64,000 nt of DNA from JACNLN01 sp964626495 (GCA_964626495.1 CAZVFT010000001.1:4878-68877), one strand, 5' to 3'. Shown: positions 53,462 to 63,017, numbered from the stretch's first letter. Notes: a model not told the origin generated them from the letters alone. Made by a program: numbers and translations.

Positions 53462-53712
53462 ATTTTCTTTCCTTTGTTATCAATGCTTTGTGCTGCTTAG
53501 CGGGCTCCCCCATCAGCTTAAAGGGCCTCCTTTGATCCGCAAGATCTACCTCGACCCATAGGGTTTCTCCAGTGGAGTCCTGCGTGACCTGTGGAGGAGG
53601 AGTGGGTGACGAATAATTCAGTTATAAAAAGTAATTCAGGTTAGAATTAATGAGTTCGTTTTCAATGTTTGAGGGAAACAAACTTTGCTCTTAAAGTTTA
53701 GTGGCACTATTT
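53462..53712. repeat. intergenic hairpin-rich stretch
   Basis: CTCC-AGT-GGAG (53567-53577) is followed by TCCTGCGTGACCTGTGGAGG. A similar order, CTCCACGGAGTCCCTGTGACC, appears at about 57549. The two copies are degenerate but share GGAGTCC...GTGACC. AAACTTT and AAAGTTT (around 53680-53700) could end the sdhB transcript, but the T run is poor. No gene seen. Confidence 0.45.
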
Positions 53713-54456
53713 TTATGATTTAAAACCACCAAATGTTTTCAAAGTCATTCCTGTCATCTTTTGGCGAATGTGGGCAAACACCTCAAGAAGCGGAAGGTCT
53801 TTTGGACAAACATCATCACAAGCCATCATACCAAAACATCCGAATATCCCTTCATCGGTGGATATCAGTTCAAACCACTCTTCATTTCCTCTATGGTCGC
53901 GGGGGTCGATTAAAAATCGGCCAATGCGATTCAGTCCAGCAGCCCCCAAGAACTCTGGAAAAACCTGTGCGGTGGCACAACCGGCGATACAACAACCACA
54001 CTCAATGCATCGTTCGGATTCATAAATTTCATTTGCGAGAACATTGTCCATTCGCTCCTCTTCGGCTATGGGATCAAACTTTGTTTCTGTATGAATCCAG
54101 GACTCCACCCGTTCAGCCATTTCTCTGAACCAGATACCGGTATCCACCGACAGGTCACCCAACAACTTGAAAAACGGAAGGGGGAACAGTTCAATGGTGT
54201 CAGGTAGATCCGACGTTAGAGTTCGGCATGCCAGTGTGGGTCTTCCGTTAATGACCATCCCACAGGAACCACAAATTCCAGCCCGACAAACAAAATCGAA
54301 CATCAGATCAGGTGCCTGTTCCTCCCGGATTTTACTAAGCGCCGTAAACAAATTCAGCCTTGGGGTCTCCTCTATATAAAATGTATCAATATGAGGTGTG
54401 TCGTTTTCTATTGTTGGATTGTATCGAAAAATGTTAAAATTTAATGTCCGTCCCAT
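53713..54456 (-). CDS. sdhB: succinate dehydrogenase/fumarate reductase iron-sulfur subunit
   Basis: 247 aa from the ATG at 54456, which overlaps the flavoprotein stop as TAATG and has GGAGGTAGAG before it. The [2Fe-2S] ligands are in FVCRAGICGSCGMVINGRPTLAC. The [4Fe-4S] and [3Fe-4S] ligands are in SERCIECGCCIAGCATAQV and FGMMACDDVCPKDLP. It passes electrons between the flavoprotein and the diheme membrane subunit. Third gene of a C-A-B operon. Confidence 0.95.
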   Translation of the reverse strand: MGRTLNFNIFRYNPTIENDTPHIDTFYIEETPRLNLFTALSKIREEQAPDLMFDFVCRAGICGSCGMVINGRPTLACRTLTSDLPDTIELFPLPFFKLLGDLSVDTGIWFREMAERVESWIHTETKFDPIAEEERMDNVLANEIYESERCIECGCCIAGCATAQVFPEFLGAAGLNRIGRFLIDPRDHRGNEEWFELISTDEGIFGCFGMMACDDVCPKDLPLLEVFAHIRQKMTGMTLKTFGGFKS

Positions 54457-56387
54457 TACTCTACCTCCTTCCAAGCTTCTTTTGGAAGTCTTGTTCCTGT
54501 TGATTCCACAGGTTTAAGTCGCCCCTTTACTGCCTGATCCCGATCCACGCTATTATTGTATTCCTCAGTGTCTATCTTCATAGGAATCTGTTCTCCACCC
54601 CCGTAACCCCGATCGCCGGGCGGCAAATCAAGAACACCAACCATTTCGTAGTCAAACACCGGTTCTTCTGCCCCTTCTGGCCAGCGAGACAGGGTACGAT
54701 TGAGCCAGTTGGCATCATCTCTTGCGGGATAGTCCTCACGATAATGAGCTCCGCGAGATTCCGTTCGATTAAGGGCGCCCATAGCAATTATCAGCGCTTG
54801 CTTCGCTTTTCCTTCTATCCGAAGTGCCGATGACAGCTCAGGGTTCATAGCCGATGAGGATGTACGTACTTTGACATTTTTTGTCCGCTTCACAACCTCT
54901 TTCAATTTAGCTACCCCCTCGTCCAATTCCTCCCCATTCCGGAAGATACCCACATTGTGGTGTAGGACGTCTGCTATTTCATTCTCGAGTTGATAAACAT
55001 TTTCATTCCCCGAACCATTCAGGAGCTGAGCTATTTTATCAAGTTCCTTCTGTACAAAGGCTCCTGCCAGTGCAACATCAGTTTTTAAAGATGTATTCTT
55101 TGTGTATTCAGTGACATATTTTCCGACAATCATTCCAGCTACCACTGTTTCTGCAAGAGAGTTACCACCAAGCCGATTAAATCCGTGCATATCCCAATTT
55201 GCCACCTCGCCAGCAGCGAATAGCCCCTCCATGTTGTACGCATGACCATCCTTGTTTACCCGAATGCCTCCCATAGAATAGTGCTGAGTCGGTCGAACGG
55301 GAACCAGCTCCTTGATGGGATTAACGCCGATAAAGTACATACAGATATCATATACCTCTCTCAATTTGGTCTTCAAGTGTTCTTCACCCAGGTGGCGCAG
55401 ATCCAACCAGAGATGATCTCCATAGGGTGATTTTACCCCTTTCCCCTTTTTGATATGTTCCATCATCCTGCGTGAGACCACATCACGGGAAGCCAATTCC
55501 TGTTTTTCCGGTTCATAGTCGGGCATAAAACGATATTCATCTACATCCAGCAGGGTGCCGCCATCACCACGACACCCTTCTGTTACCAGAATATCAGTAG
55601 GTACAATGCCCGTGGGATGAAACTGGACAGCTTCCATGTTTGCCAGTGGAACGATGCCCGTTTGAAGAGCCAGCCAGCTCCCCGTTCCTTCATTAATGAC
55701 AGCATTAGTGGAAATTCCGTATAATCGTCCGTAACCGCCAGTGGCAAGCACGGTGGACTTAGAAAGATACACTACAATTTCACCATCTCTCAGGGAGCGG
55801 GTGACAGCTCCAAGGCACCGCCCACCATCGTGAATCAATCGCAACGCCTCCATACGGTCGTGGACATCAATTCCGAGCTGGACTGCCATATTATCCATCG
55901 TATACAGAACGGTATGGCCTGTACCGTCGGCTGTATAGCATGTGCGCCACTTAGCCGTTCCACCAAATGCCCTGGCTGTGATGAGTCCCTCTTTCTCATA
56001 ATCCTCTTCAATGCGTGTCTTTTTGCTTTTAATAAAAACATCTTGGGGACCGCCAACTACTCTGTTCCATGGAACGCCATAGTGTGCCATTTCGCGCATG
56101 GCAATGGGGGCATTATCCACAAAAATACGAGCCACTTCCTGATCGCAGCCCCAGTCGGACCCACGAACAGTATCCAGCCAGTGAATGGTGGGATTGTCGC
56201 CCTTCCCCATGATGGAATTTCCCAGAGATGCCTGCATCCCACCCTGAGCTGCTGCAGAATGGCTCCGTCGAGGAGGTACCAATGACAACATTATCACATC
56301 CAAACCGTCTTTGGCGGTGGCGATGGCTACCCGTTCTCCTGCCAAACCCGCACCTATGACCAATACATCTGTTGTAATTACTTTCAT
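54456..56387 (-). CDS. sdhA: succinate dehydrogenase/fumarate reductase flavoprotein subunit
   Basis: 643 aa from the ATG at 56387 (AAGGAGTGC upstream); the frame extends 23 codons further back without support. FAD-binding ITTDVLVIGAGLAGERVAIA, with the covalent-FAD histidine in RRSHSAAAQGGMQASLG. Active-site elements include EAVQFHPTGIVPTDILVTEGCRGDGG, SRDVVSRRM, PTQHYSMGGIRV and FNRLGGNSLAE. The start overlaps the cytochrome subunit stop (ATGA). The long form and gene order match the quinol:fumarate reductase/succinate dehydrogenase type with a diheme anchor. Confidence 0.96.
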   Translation of the reverse strand: MKVITTDVLVIGAGLAGERVAIATAKDGLDVIMLSLVPPRRSHSAAAQGGMQASLGNSIMGKGDNPTIHWLDTVRGSDWGCDQEVARIFVDNAPIAMREMAHYGVPWNRVVGGPQDVFIKSKKTRIEEDYEKEGLITARAFGGTAKWRTCYTADGTGHTVLYTMDNMAVQLGIDVHDRMEALRLIHDGGRCLGAVTRSLRDGEIVVYLSKSTVLATGGYGRLYGISTNAVINEGTGSWLALQTGIVPLANMEAVQFHPTGIVPTDILVTEGCRGDGGTLLDVDEYRFMPDYEPEKQELASRDVVSRRMMEHIKKGKGVKSPYGDHLWLDLRHLGEEHLKTKLREVYDICMYFIGVNPIKELVPVRPTQHYSMGGIRVNKDGHAYNMEGLFAAGEVANWDMHGFNRLGGNSLAETVVAGMIVGKYVTEYTKNTSLKTDVALAGAFVQKELDKIAQLLNGSGNENVYQLENEIADVLHHNVGIFRNGEELDEGVAKLKEVVKRTKNVKVRTSSSAMNPELSSALRIEGKAKQALIIAMGALNRTESRGAHYREDYPARDDANWLNRTLSRWPEGAEEPVFDYEMVGVLDLPPGDRGYGGGEQIPMKIDTEEYNNSVDRDQAVKGRLKPVESTGTRLPKEAWKEVE

Positions 56388-57169
56388 AAGAGCACTCCTT
56401 CCCAGGGTCCTGCGAGTCCTACGACTGTTGCAGCTCCTAAAATAATAAAAAACCATAACAAGAGATAAAAGACCACCTTAGCAGGTTTACGACCAAACCA
56501 TGTGTTGGCGAGCCACTTTACTAATAGCCGATACACGCCAATGGACATGTGGAAAACAACTGCTATCATAAGAATCGTATAGAGAATCCAAAGCCCGCTT
56601 TCTACACGGCTCGTTGCAATTTCTGCTGAAAGTCCATGCTCCTGCCCTGGAATTCCCATATCCGAAAAAATATTCCAGGCAACAAGCACCAGATGAAAGG
56701 CTCCAGCAGCAAGAACGATCATTCCGGTGCGAACCTGCCAAATCCACAGCGACGTCTCAAAATGATTTCGCAACCGCACATCGGACTTTGGTTGGGTCCA
56801 GCGCCTTTTTGATTTTTTAATGCTCAGCCCCAGTTCCATCATTCGTTTTCTCTCCCGAAGCTTTCCCGGGATCTTGCGGCTTGCCCAGACAAAGTGAACG
56901 AAAAAGAGGGTCATAATGATAATTACCAGAGGTTGTGCAAGCGGTAGGGTTTTCTCTAAAAGCCCTGCAACAATATCATAAGCTTCTCTCCCAAAAAGTA
57001 TGGAACTTTCGAAGAGTAAGTGTACACAAATGAATATTGCCAGAATTGCGCCGGTTAATCCACTAATCCACTCCTCCCATATTGCTCTTCTGGCAAGGCG
57101 GTAAGCGTCACTTTCTCTACTTCGGCGGGATGCAGCTTCAGGATAAAGTTTGGTTTTTATGGTGGTCAT
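56384..57169 (-). CDS. sdhC: diheme cytochrome b subunit of succinate dehydrogenase/fumarate reductase
   Basis: 261-aa single membrane anchor with five predicted helices (about 36-58, 78-96, 145-167, 193-215 and 231-253). Four histidines placed in the first four helices, His50, His92, His159 and His207, match the axial ligands of the two hemes in the Wolinella-type FrdC. This makes the complex type B (one diheme anchor). The direction of the reaction in vivo cannot be told from sequence. CAGGAG precedes the ATG. First gene of the operon. Confidence 0.9.
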   Translation of the reverse strand: MTTIKTKLYPEAASRRSRESDAYRLARRAIWEEWISGLTGAILAIFICVHLLFESSILFGREAYDIVAGLLEKTLPLAQPLVIIIMTLFFVHFVWASRKIPGKLRERKRMMELGLSIKKSKRRWTQPKSDVRLRNHFETSLWIWQVRTGMIVLAAGAFHLVLVAWNIFSDMGIPGQEHGLSAEIATSRVESGLWILYTILMIAVVFHMSIGVYRLLVKWLANTWFGRKPAKVVFYLLLWFFIILGAATVVGLAGPWEGVLL

Positions 57170-57208
57170 AATGTAACTCCTGAAATGTGTTTAAATATGC
57201 GGGATAAA

Positions 57209-57236
57209 ATTAAAACGTTTTAATGCAATTCGCATT
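57209..57236. promoter_or_regulatory. two overlapping palindromes upstream of sdhCAB
   Basis: ATTAAAACGTTTTAAT (57209-57224) is a perfect 16-bp palindrome. It overlaps AATGC-AATTC-GCATT (57222-57236). They lie 40-67 bp upstream of the sdhC start, where an operator or activator site would be. The regulator is unknown. Confidence 0.5.
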
Positions 57237-57876
57237 TAAAAAATTGCAACATTTACACTTATCAAGCATAGTTTTAGTGCCTTATTCGTTCATCAACCCC
57301 TTCCTCCTATGGAGGTGAAAGGTATAAAGAACCTTAGCCCCGGCTGACCCAACCACGGTGAAGTCAACAGCAAGCCCACAAAATATTTATTAATACAGTT
57401 TTACTTAGAAAAAGAAGGGATGATTTTTTATCAATATTTCTAACTTATCTATAACGGCAAGTTCCATCACTTCGACTTCATTTCGGCTTCGCTCAATACA
57501 TTTACTCAGTACAAGATTATCAATAATTCTTCATGTCTTGGTGACTTCCTCCACGGAGTCCCTGTGACCCAGAGGGTCTCCTTTGGAGGGAGTGGCGAAT
57601 TACCTGGAGTAATGATTCATAGTTTAGTTTATTGCGGAAGAAACAAGAATTTGTTATCTAATTTAGCCTAAATTATTCACCGCAAGATTCGCAAAGAACC
57701 ACTAAATGTTTGTATAACAGAAAGATAAAGCAAATTGAAATCCAATATTTCTGTGATGAAATATTTATATTGAATTCCTATTTTTTCCTTCGAGAAGCTT
57801 CGCGTTCTTAGTGGCTGATGAATTAATAAAGTTAGATAATTTGTGAGAGGAATAACGTCTGTTTTTGTACGAGGAT
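57237..57876. other. long intergenic region with degenerate hairpins, no gene
   Basis: About 640 bp without a coding frame. Short GC-rich pieces stand out: CCTCCTATGGAGG near 57303, and CTCCACGGAGTCCCTGTGACC with GGGTCTCCTTTGGAGGG at about 57549-57590. The second resembles 53567-53600. CGCAAAGAACCACTAA (about 57691) and GCGTTCTTAGTGG (about 57800) are partly inverted copies. Nothing else recognised. Confidence 0.5.
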
Positions 57877-58524
57877 TTACTTTAACCGGAAATTAACCGG
57901 GATGGATATCCAGACGCCAACGGCGCGATCTCTCTGTTTTGCAGGAATAAACTTAGTTTTTCTGATGGCGTCCATAGCTGCCTCATCCAAGCCGGTGTTT
58001 GGGATGCCTTTTAGGATAAGTGTTTCTGTTACTTTCCCATGTTTATTCACAAAGGCTTGAACCACTACCGTTCCTTCAATTCCCGCTTCTTGTGCAATTT
58101 CAGGGTAAATAATATTTCGCTGAATGGCTGCATATCCACCGATGGGTACAGGGGGGTCATCGTATGGGATAAACTTAACTCTTGGACCCCCTTCAGAAGG
58201 AGGAGGTGGCGGGGCTTCCCACTCAAGGAATTCGTCGAATTCTGTCTCCTCGATGGTAACATCATCAGCGAGATCTTCACTTTCAGATTCTACAGGGATG
58301 GCGGGTCTTGACGGAGGTGGGGGAAGTTCAAACTGCTGTGTTTGGGGAATATCAAATTGTTCAATTTCAATGGAAATCTCTTTTTCGATAAATTGTTTTG
58401 GCACGAACCTTGGAAAAATCAGCAATAACACAATAAGGATGATAACACTGAGCAACAGGGCGTATCGTAGATTAATTGGGTAGTGGAGCTTTAAAGAAAT
58501 ATTGGGATTTTTGCGAATAATCAC
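57877..58524 (-). CDS. tonB: TonB-like energy-transducing protein
   Basis: 215 aa. An N-terminal transmembrane segment (LRYALLLSVIILIVLLLIF, about 20-38) is followed by a Pro/Glu-rich periplasmic linker (FELPPPPSRPAIP, WEAPPPPPSEGGPRV). The C-terminal TonB domain (about 135-215) has YPEIAQEAGIEGTVVVQAFVNKHGKVTE, LDEAAMDAIRKTKFIPAKQRDRAVGVWISIPVNF. Fourth gene of the exbB-exbD-exbD-tonB unit, only 2 bp after the second exbD. No TonB-dependent receptor lies in the window. Confidence 0.92.
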   Translation of the reverse strand: MIIRKNPNISLKLHYPINLRYALLLSVIILIVLLLIFPRFVPKQFIEKEISIEIEQFDIPQTQQFELPPPPSRPAIPVESESEDLADDVTIEETEFDEFLEWEAPPPPPSEGGPRVKFIPYDDPPVPIGGYAAIQRNIIYPEIAQEAGIEGTVVVQAFVNKHGKVTETLILKGIPNTGLDEAAMDAIRKTKFIPAKQRDRAVGVWISIPVNFRLK

Positions 58525-58526
58525 GG

Positions 58527-58934
58527 TTAGGGCGCTGTTTTTGCTGAGTAATTCACCTTAAGTGCGTCAGCCTCTCTCAATTCAGAGTGAAGTTCATTGA
58601 TAAGTTCCATCACGCAATTTTTATCTGCCTTCAGAGAAGTAATAAGCTGAGGATCTGCCACACGCTTTTCATACATAATGTGTTTTATATTGTCAGTGGG
58701 GATAATTTTATCATCAATGGAAATAAGACCATCCTTGGTTAAAAATATGTGAGCGACGTGCCGTTTGGTTTCCAGACGCTCGATCTTTCTTGCTTGTGGC
58801 AACAGGACATTCAACCCCTCATATGTTCTGAGCACCGTCGTTACCATGAAAAAGATCAAGAGCATAAAGATAATATCCGGCATAGAAGCTGTAGGAATTT
58901 TATCTGATGCTTTTGTTTTTGCCTGAAACTTCAT
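58527..58934 (-). CDS. exbD: ExbD/TolR-family biopolymer transport protein (second copy)
   Basis: 135 aa with one N-terminal transmembrane helix (MPDIIFMLLIFFMVTTVL) carrying the conserved Asp of the proton path, then a periplasmic domain (NVLLPQARKIERLETKRHVAHIFLTKDG...). It overlaps the preceding exbD by 4 bp and is divergent from it (CVMELINELHSELREAD near the end), so the two may form a hetero-oligomer. Confidence 0.9.
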   Translation of the reverse strand: MKFQAKTKASDKIPTASMPDIIFMLLIFFMVTTVLRTYEGLNVLLPQARKIERLETKRHVAHIFLTKDGLISIDDKIIPTDNIKHIMYEKRVADPQLITSLKADKNCVMELINELHSELREADALKVNYSAKTAP

Positions 58935-59329
58935 ATACCGGGTTCTGCAATTGAAATTCTGGTTGCATTGGCTTGTTTCAATTGATCTAAAACATCAACG
59001 TATATCTGATATTTAGCTCGTTTATGTGTTTTCACTGAGATGATTAATTTGTCGTTATTTGCTATTTTTTCTTTTACGATTCTTTTGATGTCTTTTATCT
59101 CCACAGGCTCTTTATCCAGAAGGATTTTTCCTCTATCGCTAATCAGGATAGTCGAAAGATTTTTCTTGGGAACTTCCTTTTGTTCGCCCATAGGAGGTAG
59201 AACCAGCGCCAACCCCTTGTCCATATCAATGGTGGTTGTGACAAGAAAGAAAATCAAGAGCAAAAAGGCAATATCAGCCATTGATGCTGTGGGTATATCT
59301 CCTGGACGGATTCGTCTTTTTGCCTTCAA
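58931..59329 (-). CDS. exbD: ExbD/TolR-family biopolymer transport protein (first copy)
   Basis: 132 aa. RPGDIPTASMADIAFLLLIFFLVTTTID gives the single transmembrane helix with the conserved aspartate (DIAFLLLIFF). The periplasmic part contains LVLPPMGEQKEVPKKNLSTILISDRGKILLD. Located 18 bp after exbB and overlapping the second exbD by 4 bp. Confidence 0.93.
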   Translation of the reverse strand: MKAKRRIRPGDIPTASMADIAFLLLIFFLVTTTIDMDKGLALVLPPMGEQKEVPKKNLSTILISDRGKILLDKEPVEIKDIKRIVKEKIANNDKLIISVKTHKRAKYQIYVDVLDQLKQANATRISIAEPGI

Positions 59330-59347
59330 TGGGACAATCCCCCGATT

Positions 59348-59983
59348 CTACTTTTTACCTTTTTCCAGCTTTCCTTTTGATTCCAGCTCAACAAGCTCAT
59401 CAATCAGCAGTACAGAATTTTCTTCCATATCGATAATGAGCTTATCCACGCGGGAAATAAGGAAGTTTTGGAGCATCTGGACGATGATAGCAACGACAAG
59501 TCCGAATAGTGTTGTGAGAAGTGCAACGGAAATACCTCCTGCTACAACGGCTGGAGAAATATCGTTAGCAGCTTTAATATCGTCGAAAGCTCGGATCATA
59601 CCAGCGACCGTTCCCGTAAATCCAAGCATTGGCGCTACAGATATAACGGTACTCAGCCAGACCATATTTTTCTCCAGAAAGGCCATTTCGATGGAACCAG
59701 CATTTTCAATACCTTTTTCCACAGCACTAATTCCTCGGTGCATTCTCGACAGTCCAGCGTGGAATATTTCTGCTACGGGTCCACGGGTTTTTTTACAAAC
59801 TTCTACAGCTGACTTGTATCCACCCTCATGAAGAGCAGTCCGAACCTTATGTAAAAACTTCTTTGTGTTTACGGAGGCTCGAAACAGTGTGTAAAGTCGT
59901 TCCAGAGCAAAAGCAAGCCCGAAGATCAACAGACCAAGAATCGGCCACATAAACGTTCCGCCATCAATGAAATACTGAACCAT
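59348..59983 (-). CDS. exbB: ExbB/TolQ/MotA-family proton channel protein
   Basis: 211 aa with three predicted helices. The first is WPILGLLIFGLAFALERLYTLF; the family core is NMVWLSTVISVAPMLGFTGTVAGMIRAFDDIKAANDISPAVVAGGISVALLTTLFGLVVAI. With ExbD it uses the proton gradient to energise TonB. GAGGAG precedes the ATG. It is the first gene of the TonB operon, 72 bp after the ctpA-type protease. Confidence 0.93.
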   Translation of the reverse strand: MVQYFIDGGTFMWPILGLLIFGLAFALERLYTLFRASVNTKKFLHKVRTALHEGGYKSAVEVCKKTRGPVAEIFHAGLSRMHRGISAVEKGIENAGSIEMAFLEKNMVWLSTVISVAPMLGFTGTVAGMIRAFDDIKAANDISPAVVAGGISVALLTTLFGLVVAIIVQMLQNFLISRVDKLIIDMEENSVLLIDELVELESKGKLEKGKK

Positions 59984-60055
59984 AGTTTTATCTCCTCATT
60001 AATTAACGTATATCTTGATAATAATTATCTTAACCAAAGTCAAATGAAACTTTAT

Positions 60056-61657
60056 CTACTCATACTGATTATTTGCGATAAATTTACGTGCTTCATCAAA
60101 GTGATAAAAGCCTTCTTTTATCTGGTTATCGCTCAAAATGAGAATTTCATAGTATGCCTCTTTCCCCCACAGAGCTCCTGCAATTTGAGCTTTGAGAATT
60201 GCTTTTACATAATCCTGATCTTTCTGAATTTCTTCTTCATTAATTTTTAAGTTTTTTCCCTTAACATATGATATAAACTCGAAAAATAGATCATCTGAAA
60301 TTTCAAATTTCCCTTTAAACTCAGACAAAGAAGACCACTCGTCTTTATGATATGATGCAAATTCTGTACCCCAGTTGAAGGTTAATCTCTCTGGATGTCC
60401 AACAATCCGGTTTGTGGAAACATTAACCTTTTTCCGTGCCAGATAAACATCTGGTGTGATTCCCCCGCCACCATATACGGTTCTTCCTCCTCTTGTTTTG
60501 TATTTAGGGCGATCTTTAGTAACGGAATCGAGTCTTGTTTCCCGGTTTTCGTCAATCAATTCCGTGTAATATTTATGAGCACCATCACCATATGGTCGCT
60601 GAATCAATCTACCACTTGGCGTATAATAACGACCTATGGTAACTCGGAGGGCTGAATTATCTTTCAACATCCACTGGCGCTGCACCAGCCCCTTGCCAAA
60701 ACTGGTTTCACCTATGATGAGCCCGCGATCAAGATCCTGAATTGCTCCTGCGACAATTTCGCTGGCACTGGCTGACCACCTATTGATTAATACAATTAAC
60801 GCAAAATCACCATACCCCCTATCTGGATTGCTTAAATATATCTGATGAGAATCTTGTATTCTACCGGCAGTATAGACAAGTGTATCGCGTGTGGTGATAA
60901 ATTTATCGGAGATCTCCGCTGCCTGTTCCAGATAACCACCACTGTTAGTTCGAAGATCGAAGATCAGTCGGGTCATACCATTGTTCATAAGTTTTTGAAG
61001 AGCTTCTTCTACCTCTTTTGAAGATGTGGAGGCAAAGCGGCTCAGCCGGATATAACCCGTTTTTTCATCAAGCATAAATGCTCCGGCGACACTATAAATC
61101 GGAATTTCATCCCGGGTTATCTGATAGTGAAGTGGCTCCTCAATACCGACACGGCGGACGGTGATATTGACGGTTGTTCCTTTTTGCCCCCGAAGTTTTT
61201 TAAAAACCTGGTCTTTTGTGATTTTGTATGCGCTTTCTCCCTCGATTTCAATAATTTGATCTCCGGGCTGAAGACCTGCCAGCTCAGAGGGAGATCCGGC
61301 AATGGGAGAAATTACTGTAATGTAGCCACCCAACAGGTCAAATTCGATACCGATACCCTCAAATTTTCCGTGAAAACGTTCACTAATATCCTCAATTCGC
61401 TCTTTGGAAATGTAAGCAGAGTGAGGATCAAGCTTTTCCAGCAAGCCATAAAAGGCTCCATCCATCACCTCATTCCAATTCACGGGTTCAACATAATTTT
61501 CGTTAACAATAGTAATGATCTGGTTTAAGACCTGAATCTTTTCATAGATATTCTTTGATTTTGAATAAATGGCAGGTGTAATTGCAGATACAGTTAGAAG
61601 AGCAATGCCTGCAATTAATAGAATGAATAAAAATTTTTTCTTTTTAATGGTCATCAT
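60056..61657 (-). CDS. ctpA: carboxyl-terminal processing protease (S41, CtpA type)
   Basis: 533 aa with an N-terminal signal or anchor helix (FLFILLIAGIALLTVSAIT). A PDZ domain (about 95-180) has GIGIEFDLLGGYITVISPIAGSPSELAGLQPGDQIIEIEG. The S41 catalytic part has FDLRTNSGGYLEQA, the serine in INRWSASASEIVAGAIQD (Ser297 most likely) and the lysine in ETSFGKGLVQ (Lys322). A ~130-residue C-terminal extension follows. Periplasmic protease; targets unknown. The outer-membrane protein gene lies 88 bp upstream and exbB 72 bp downstream. Confidence 0.93.
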   Translation of the reverse strand: MMTIKKKKFLFILLIAGIALLTVSAITPAIYSKSKNIYEKIQVLNQIITIVNENYVEPVNWNEVMDGAFYGLLEKLDPHSAYISKERIEDISERFHGKFEGIGIEFDLLGGYITVISPIAGSPSELAGLQPGDQIIEIEGESAYKITKDQVFKKLRGQKGTTVNITVRRVGIEEPLHYQITRDEIPIYSVAGAFMLDEKTGYIRLSRFASTSSKEVEEALQKLMNNGMTRLIFDLRTNSGGYLEQAAEISDKFITTRDTLVYTAGRIQDSHQIYLSNPDRGYGDFALIVLINRWSASASEIVAGAIQDLDRGLIIGETSFGKGLVQRQWMLKDNSALRVTIGRYYTPSGRLIQRPYGDGAHKYYTELIDENRETRLDSVTKDRPKYKTRGGRTVYGGGGITPDVYLARKKVNVSTNRIVGHPERLTFNWGTEFASYHKDEWSSLSEFKGKFEISDDLFFEFISYVKGKNLKINEEEIQKDQDYVKAILKAQIAGALWGKEAYYEILILSDNQIKEGFYHFDEARKFIANNQYE

Positions 61658-61745
61658 TATATTTATCTCAATGAGGGTGGAATTGTTTCCGCCAGACTTG
61701 TTTTATACCTGTTAAGATTCAGCTTGTTGAAGAGTTGGGGGGCAG

Positions 61746-62657
61746 CTAAAGTCCAAAGTAAATCATTGCTCTAATAGCAAGAGCATTAAAACTTGTTGCT
61801 GGAGAATCAGCAATTCTGCTTCCATCGTTCAACACCCATCCACCCTGGGCAACTTTTCCAAGATTAAAGCCTACACTGATGCGAATACCTACCCTGTCCA
61901 GAAATTGAAGTTTCACTGCAGCATAGGGCTGAAGGGTTAAAAAGGTGCCTGAAAGGGAAGTCATCGATCCGGCAGTGGGGGTAACTTTTAAAATATAGTC
62001 TTCTTGTAATATGTTAACATCAGATATGTCAACAAGGGTGTCGCCATTTAAATCTGTCACTTCGTAATACCCATCTTCTCCATAAATATTTGAAAATTGG
62101 TTATCCCATTTCGATGTTTTAGTACTGGCGTACACAATGTTAAAGGAAGTTCGCCCTAGCCCCACTAATGTTCCTGCTGATATTTCTAATCCTTTGAAGA
62201 TGGGCAAAGCATATTCCACGGTGGCACCCCCGATCCACATAGAAACCTTCGCCCGAATATCTGGAGCGTAGTTACCTTGATAAACGTAACTGGAATCTCC
62301 TGTACTGTAGGAACCGCTGGTATCAGAGTCGATGAAAAGCATTACTTTTGTTTTGCCTCCGATGGAAGAAGATCCTAGCCCTGCGTATCCCCCAATTCTC
62401 CATTTGCCGGTGATCTGGGAGAATCCTTCTCCTCCATTCATTATAAATAGGTCTGAGAAGTCGCTTGTATTTAGACCTAATCCTGCTGAGTCGCTGAGCA
62501 GTTCAAATCCTTCTAATTTTCCTACGTTCATGAATAGATACATCTGGCTAAAACCAACTCCTCCCCCGTAAGAATTATCGGCAGAATAAAAATCGTTCTG
62601 ACTAAAAATTGCAAAGGGGATAAATACTACAAAAACGGACCTTAGTACACTATTCAT
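61746..62657 (-). CDS. exported, probably outer-membrane protein, function unknown
   Basis: 303 aa from the ATG at 62657 (AAGGAGATAAAA upstream); the ten codons before it are not supported. Signal peptide SVFVVFIPFAIFSQ. The body is rich in Gly, Ser and aromatic residues with alternating patterns (WRIGGYAGLGSSSIGGKTKVMLF, LKFLDRVGIRISVGFNLG-like), and it ends in an aromatic/hydrophobic motif (IRAMIYFGL), as in beta-barrel proteins. A DLNGDTLVDISDVNILQEDY segment resembles a calcium-binding dockerin-type loop. No known family. Confidence 0.65.
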   Translation of the reverse strand: MNSVLRSVFVVFIPFAIFSQNDFYSADNSYGGGVGFSQMYLFMNVGKLEGFELLSDSAGLGLNTSDFSDLFIMNGGEGFSQITGKWRIGGYAGLGSSSIGGKTKVMLFIDSDTSGSYSTGDSSYVYQGNYAPDIRAKVSMWIGGATVEYALPIFKGLEISAGTLVGLGRTSFNIVYASTKTSKWDNQFSNIYGEDGYYEVTDLNGDTLVDISDVNILQEDYILKVTPTAGSMTSLSGTFLTLQPYAAVKLQFLDRVGIRISVGFNLGKVAQGGWVLNDGSRIADSPATSFNALAIRAMIYFGL

Positions 62658-63017
62658 TTTTATCTCCTTATTATTTTTCTCTCTCAATTTAATCTTTGAC
62701 CATCATAAGTATCAAGCGATTATTTGGATAGTTTTTCTGTAAAAAATAATAATGGTCATAGATTTGTAATCATATTTTTCCAACGGTTGAACACCTTCCA
62801 CATAGTATAAAATGTAAGTAAAGACTCTTTGAACGTCTCGATGAATGTATTAATTTTAAGCTTTGAACACTTATATAAGAAAACATTTAATGAGTACTGT
62901 GAAAGCACATTTAAGCTCAATTTAAGGAAGCAAAAAGTTTTAATTAGTATAAAAGAACTTGAAAAAGCAAAGAATAATAATATGCTGTACAATTAACGGA
63001 AGGAGAGAATAAAGCTC
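62658..63017. other. AT-rich divergent intergenic region
   Basis: About 360 bp between two divergently transcribed genes. No palindrome of the GC-rich family and no convincing small gene. It should hold the promoters of both neighbours. Confidence 0.5.

Noticed and set aside
59040..59831. 263-codon open frame antisense to exbD and exbB
   Set aside because: Long but fully explained by the sequence of two conserved genes on the other strand; Ser/Ile-rich composition is typical of an antisense frame.
62756..62992. 78-codon minus-strand frame between the putative outer-membrane gene and the FmdB gene
   Set aside because: Composition is that of AT-rich non-coding DNA, it has no ribosome-binding site, and it occupies the likely divergent promoter region.
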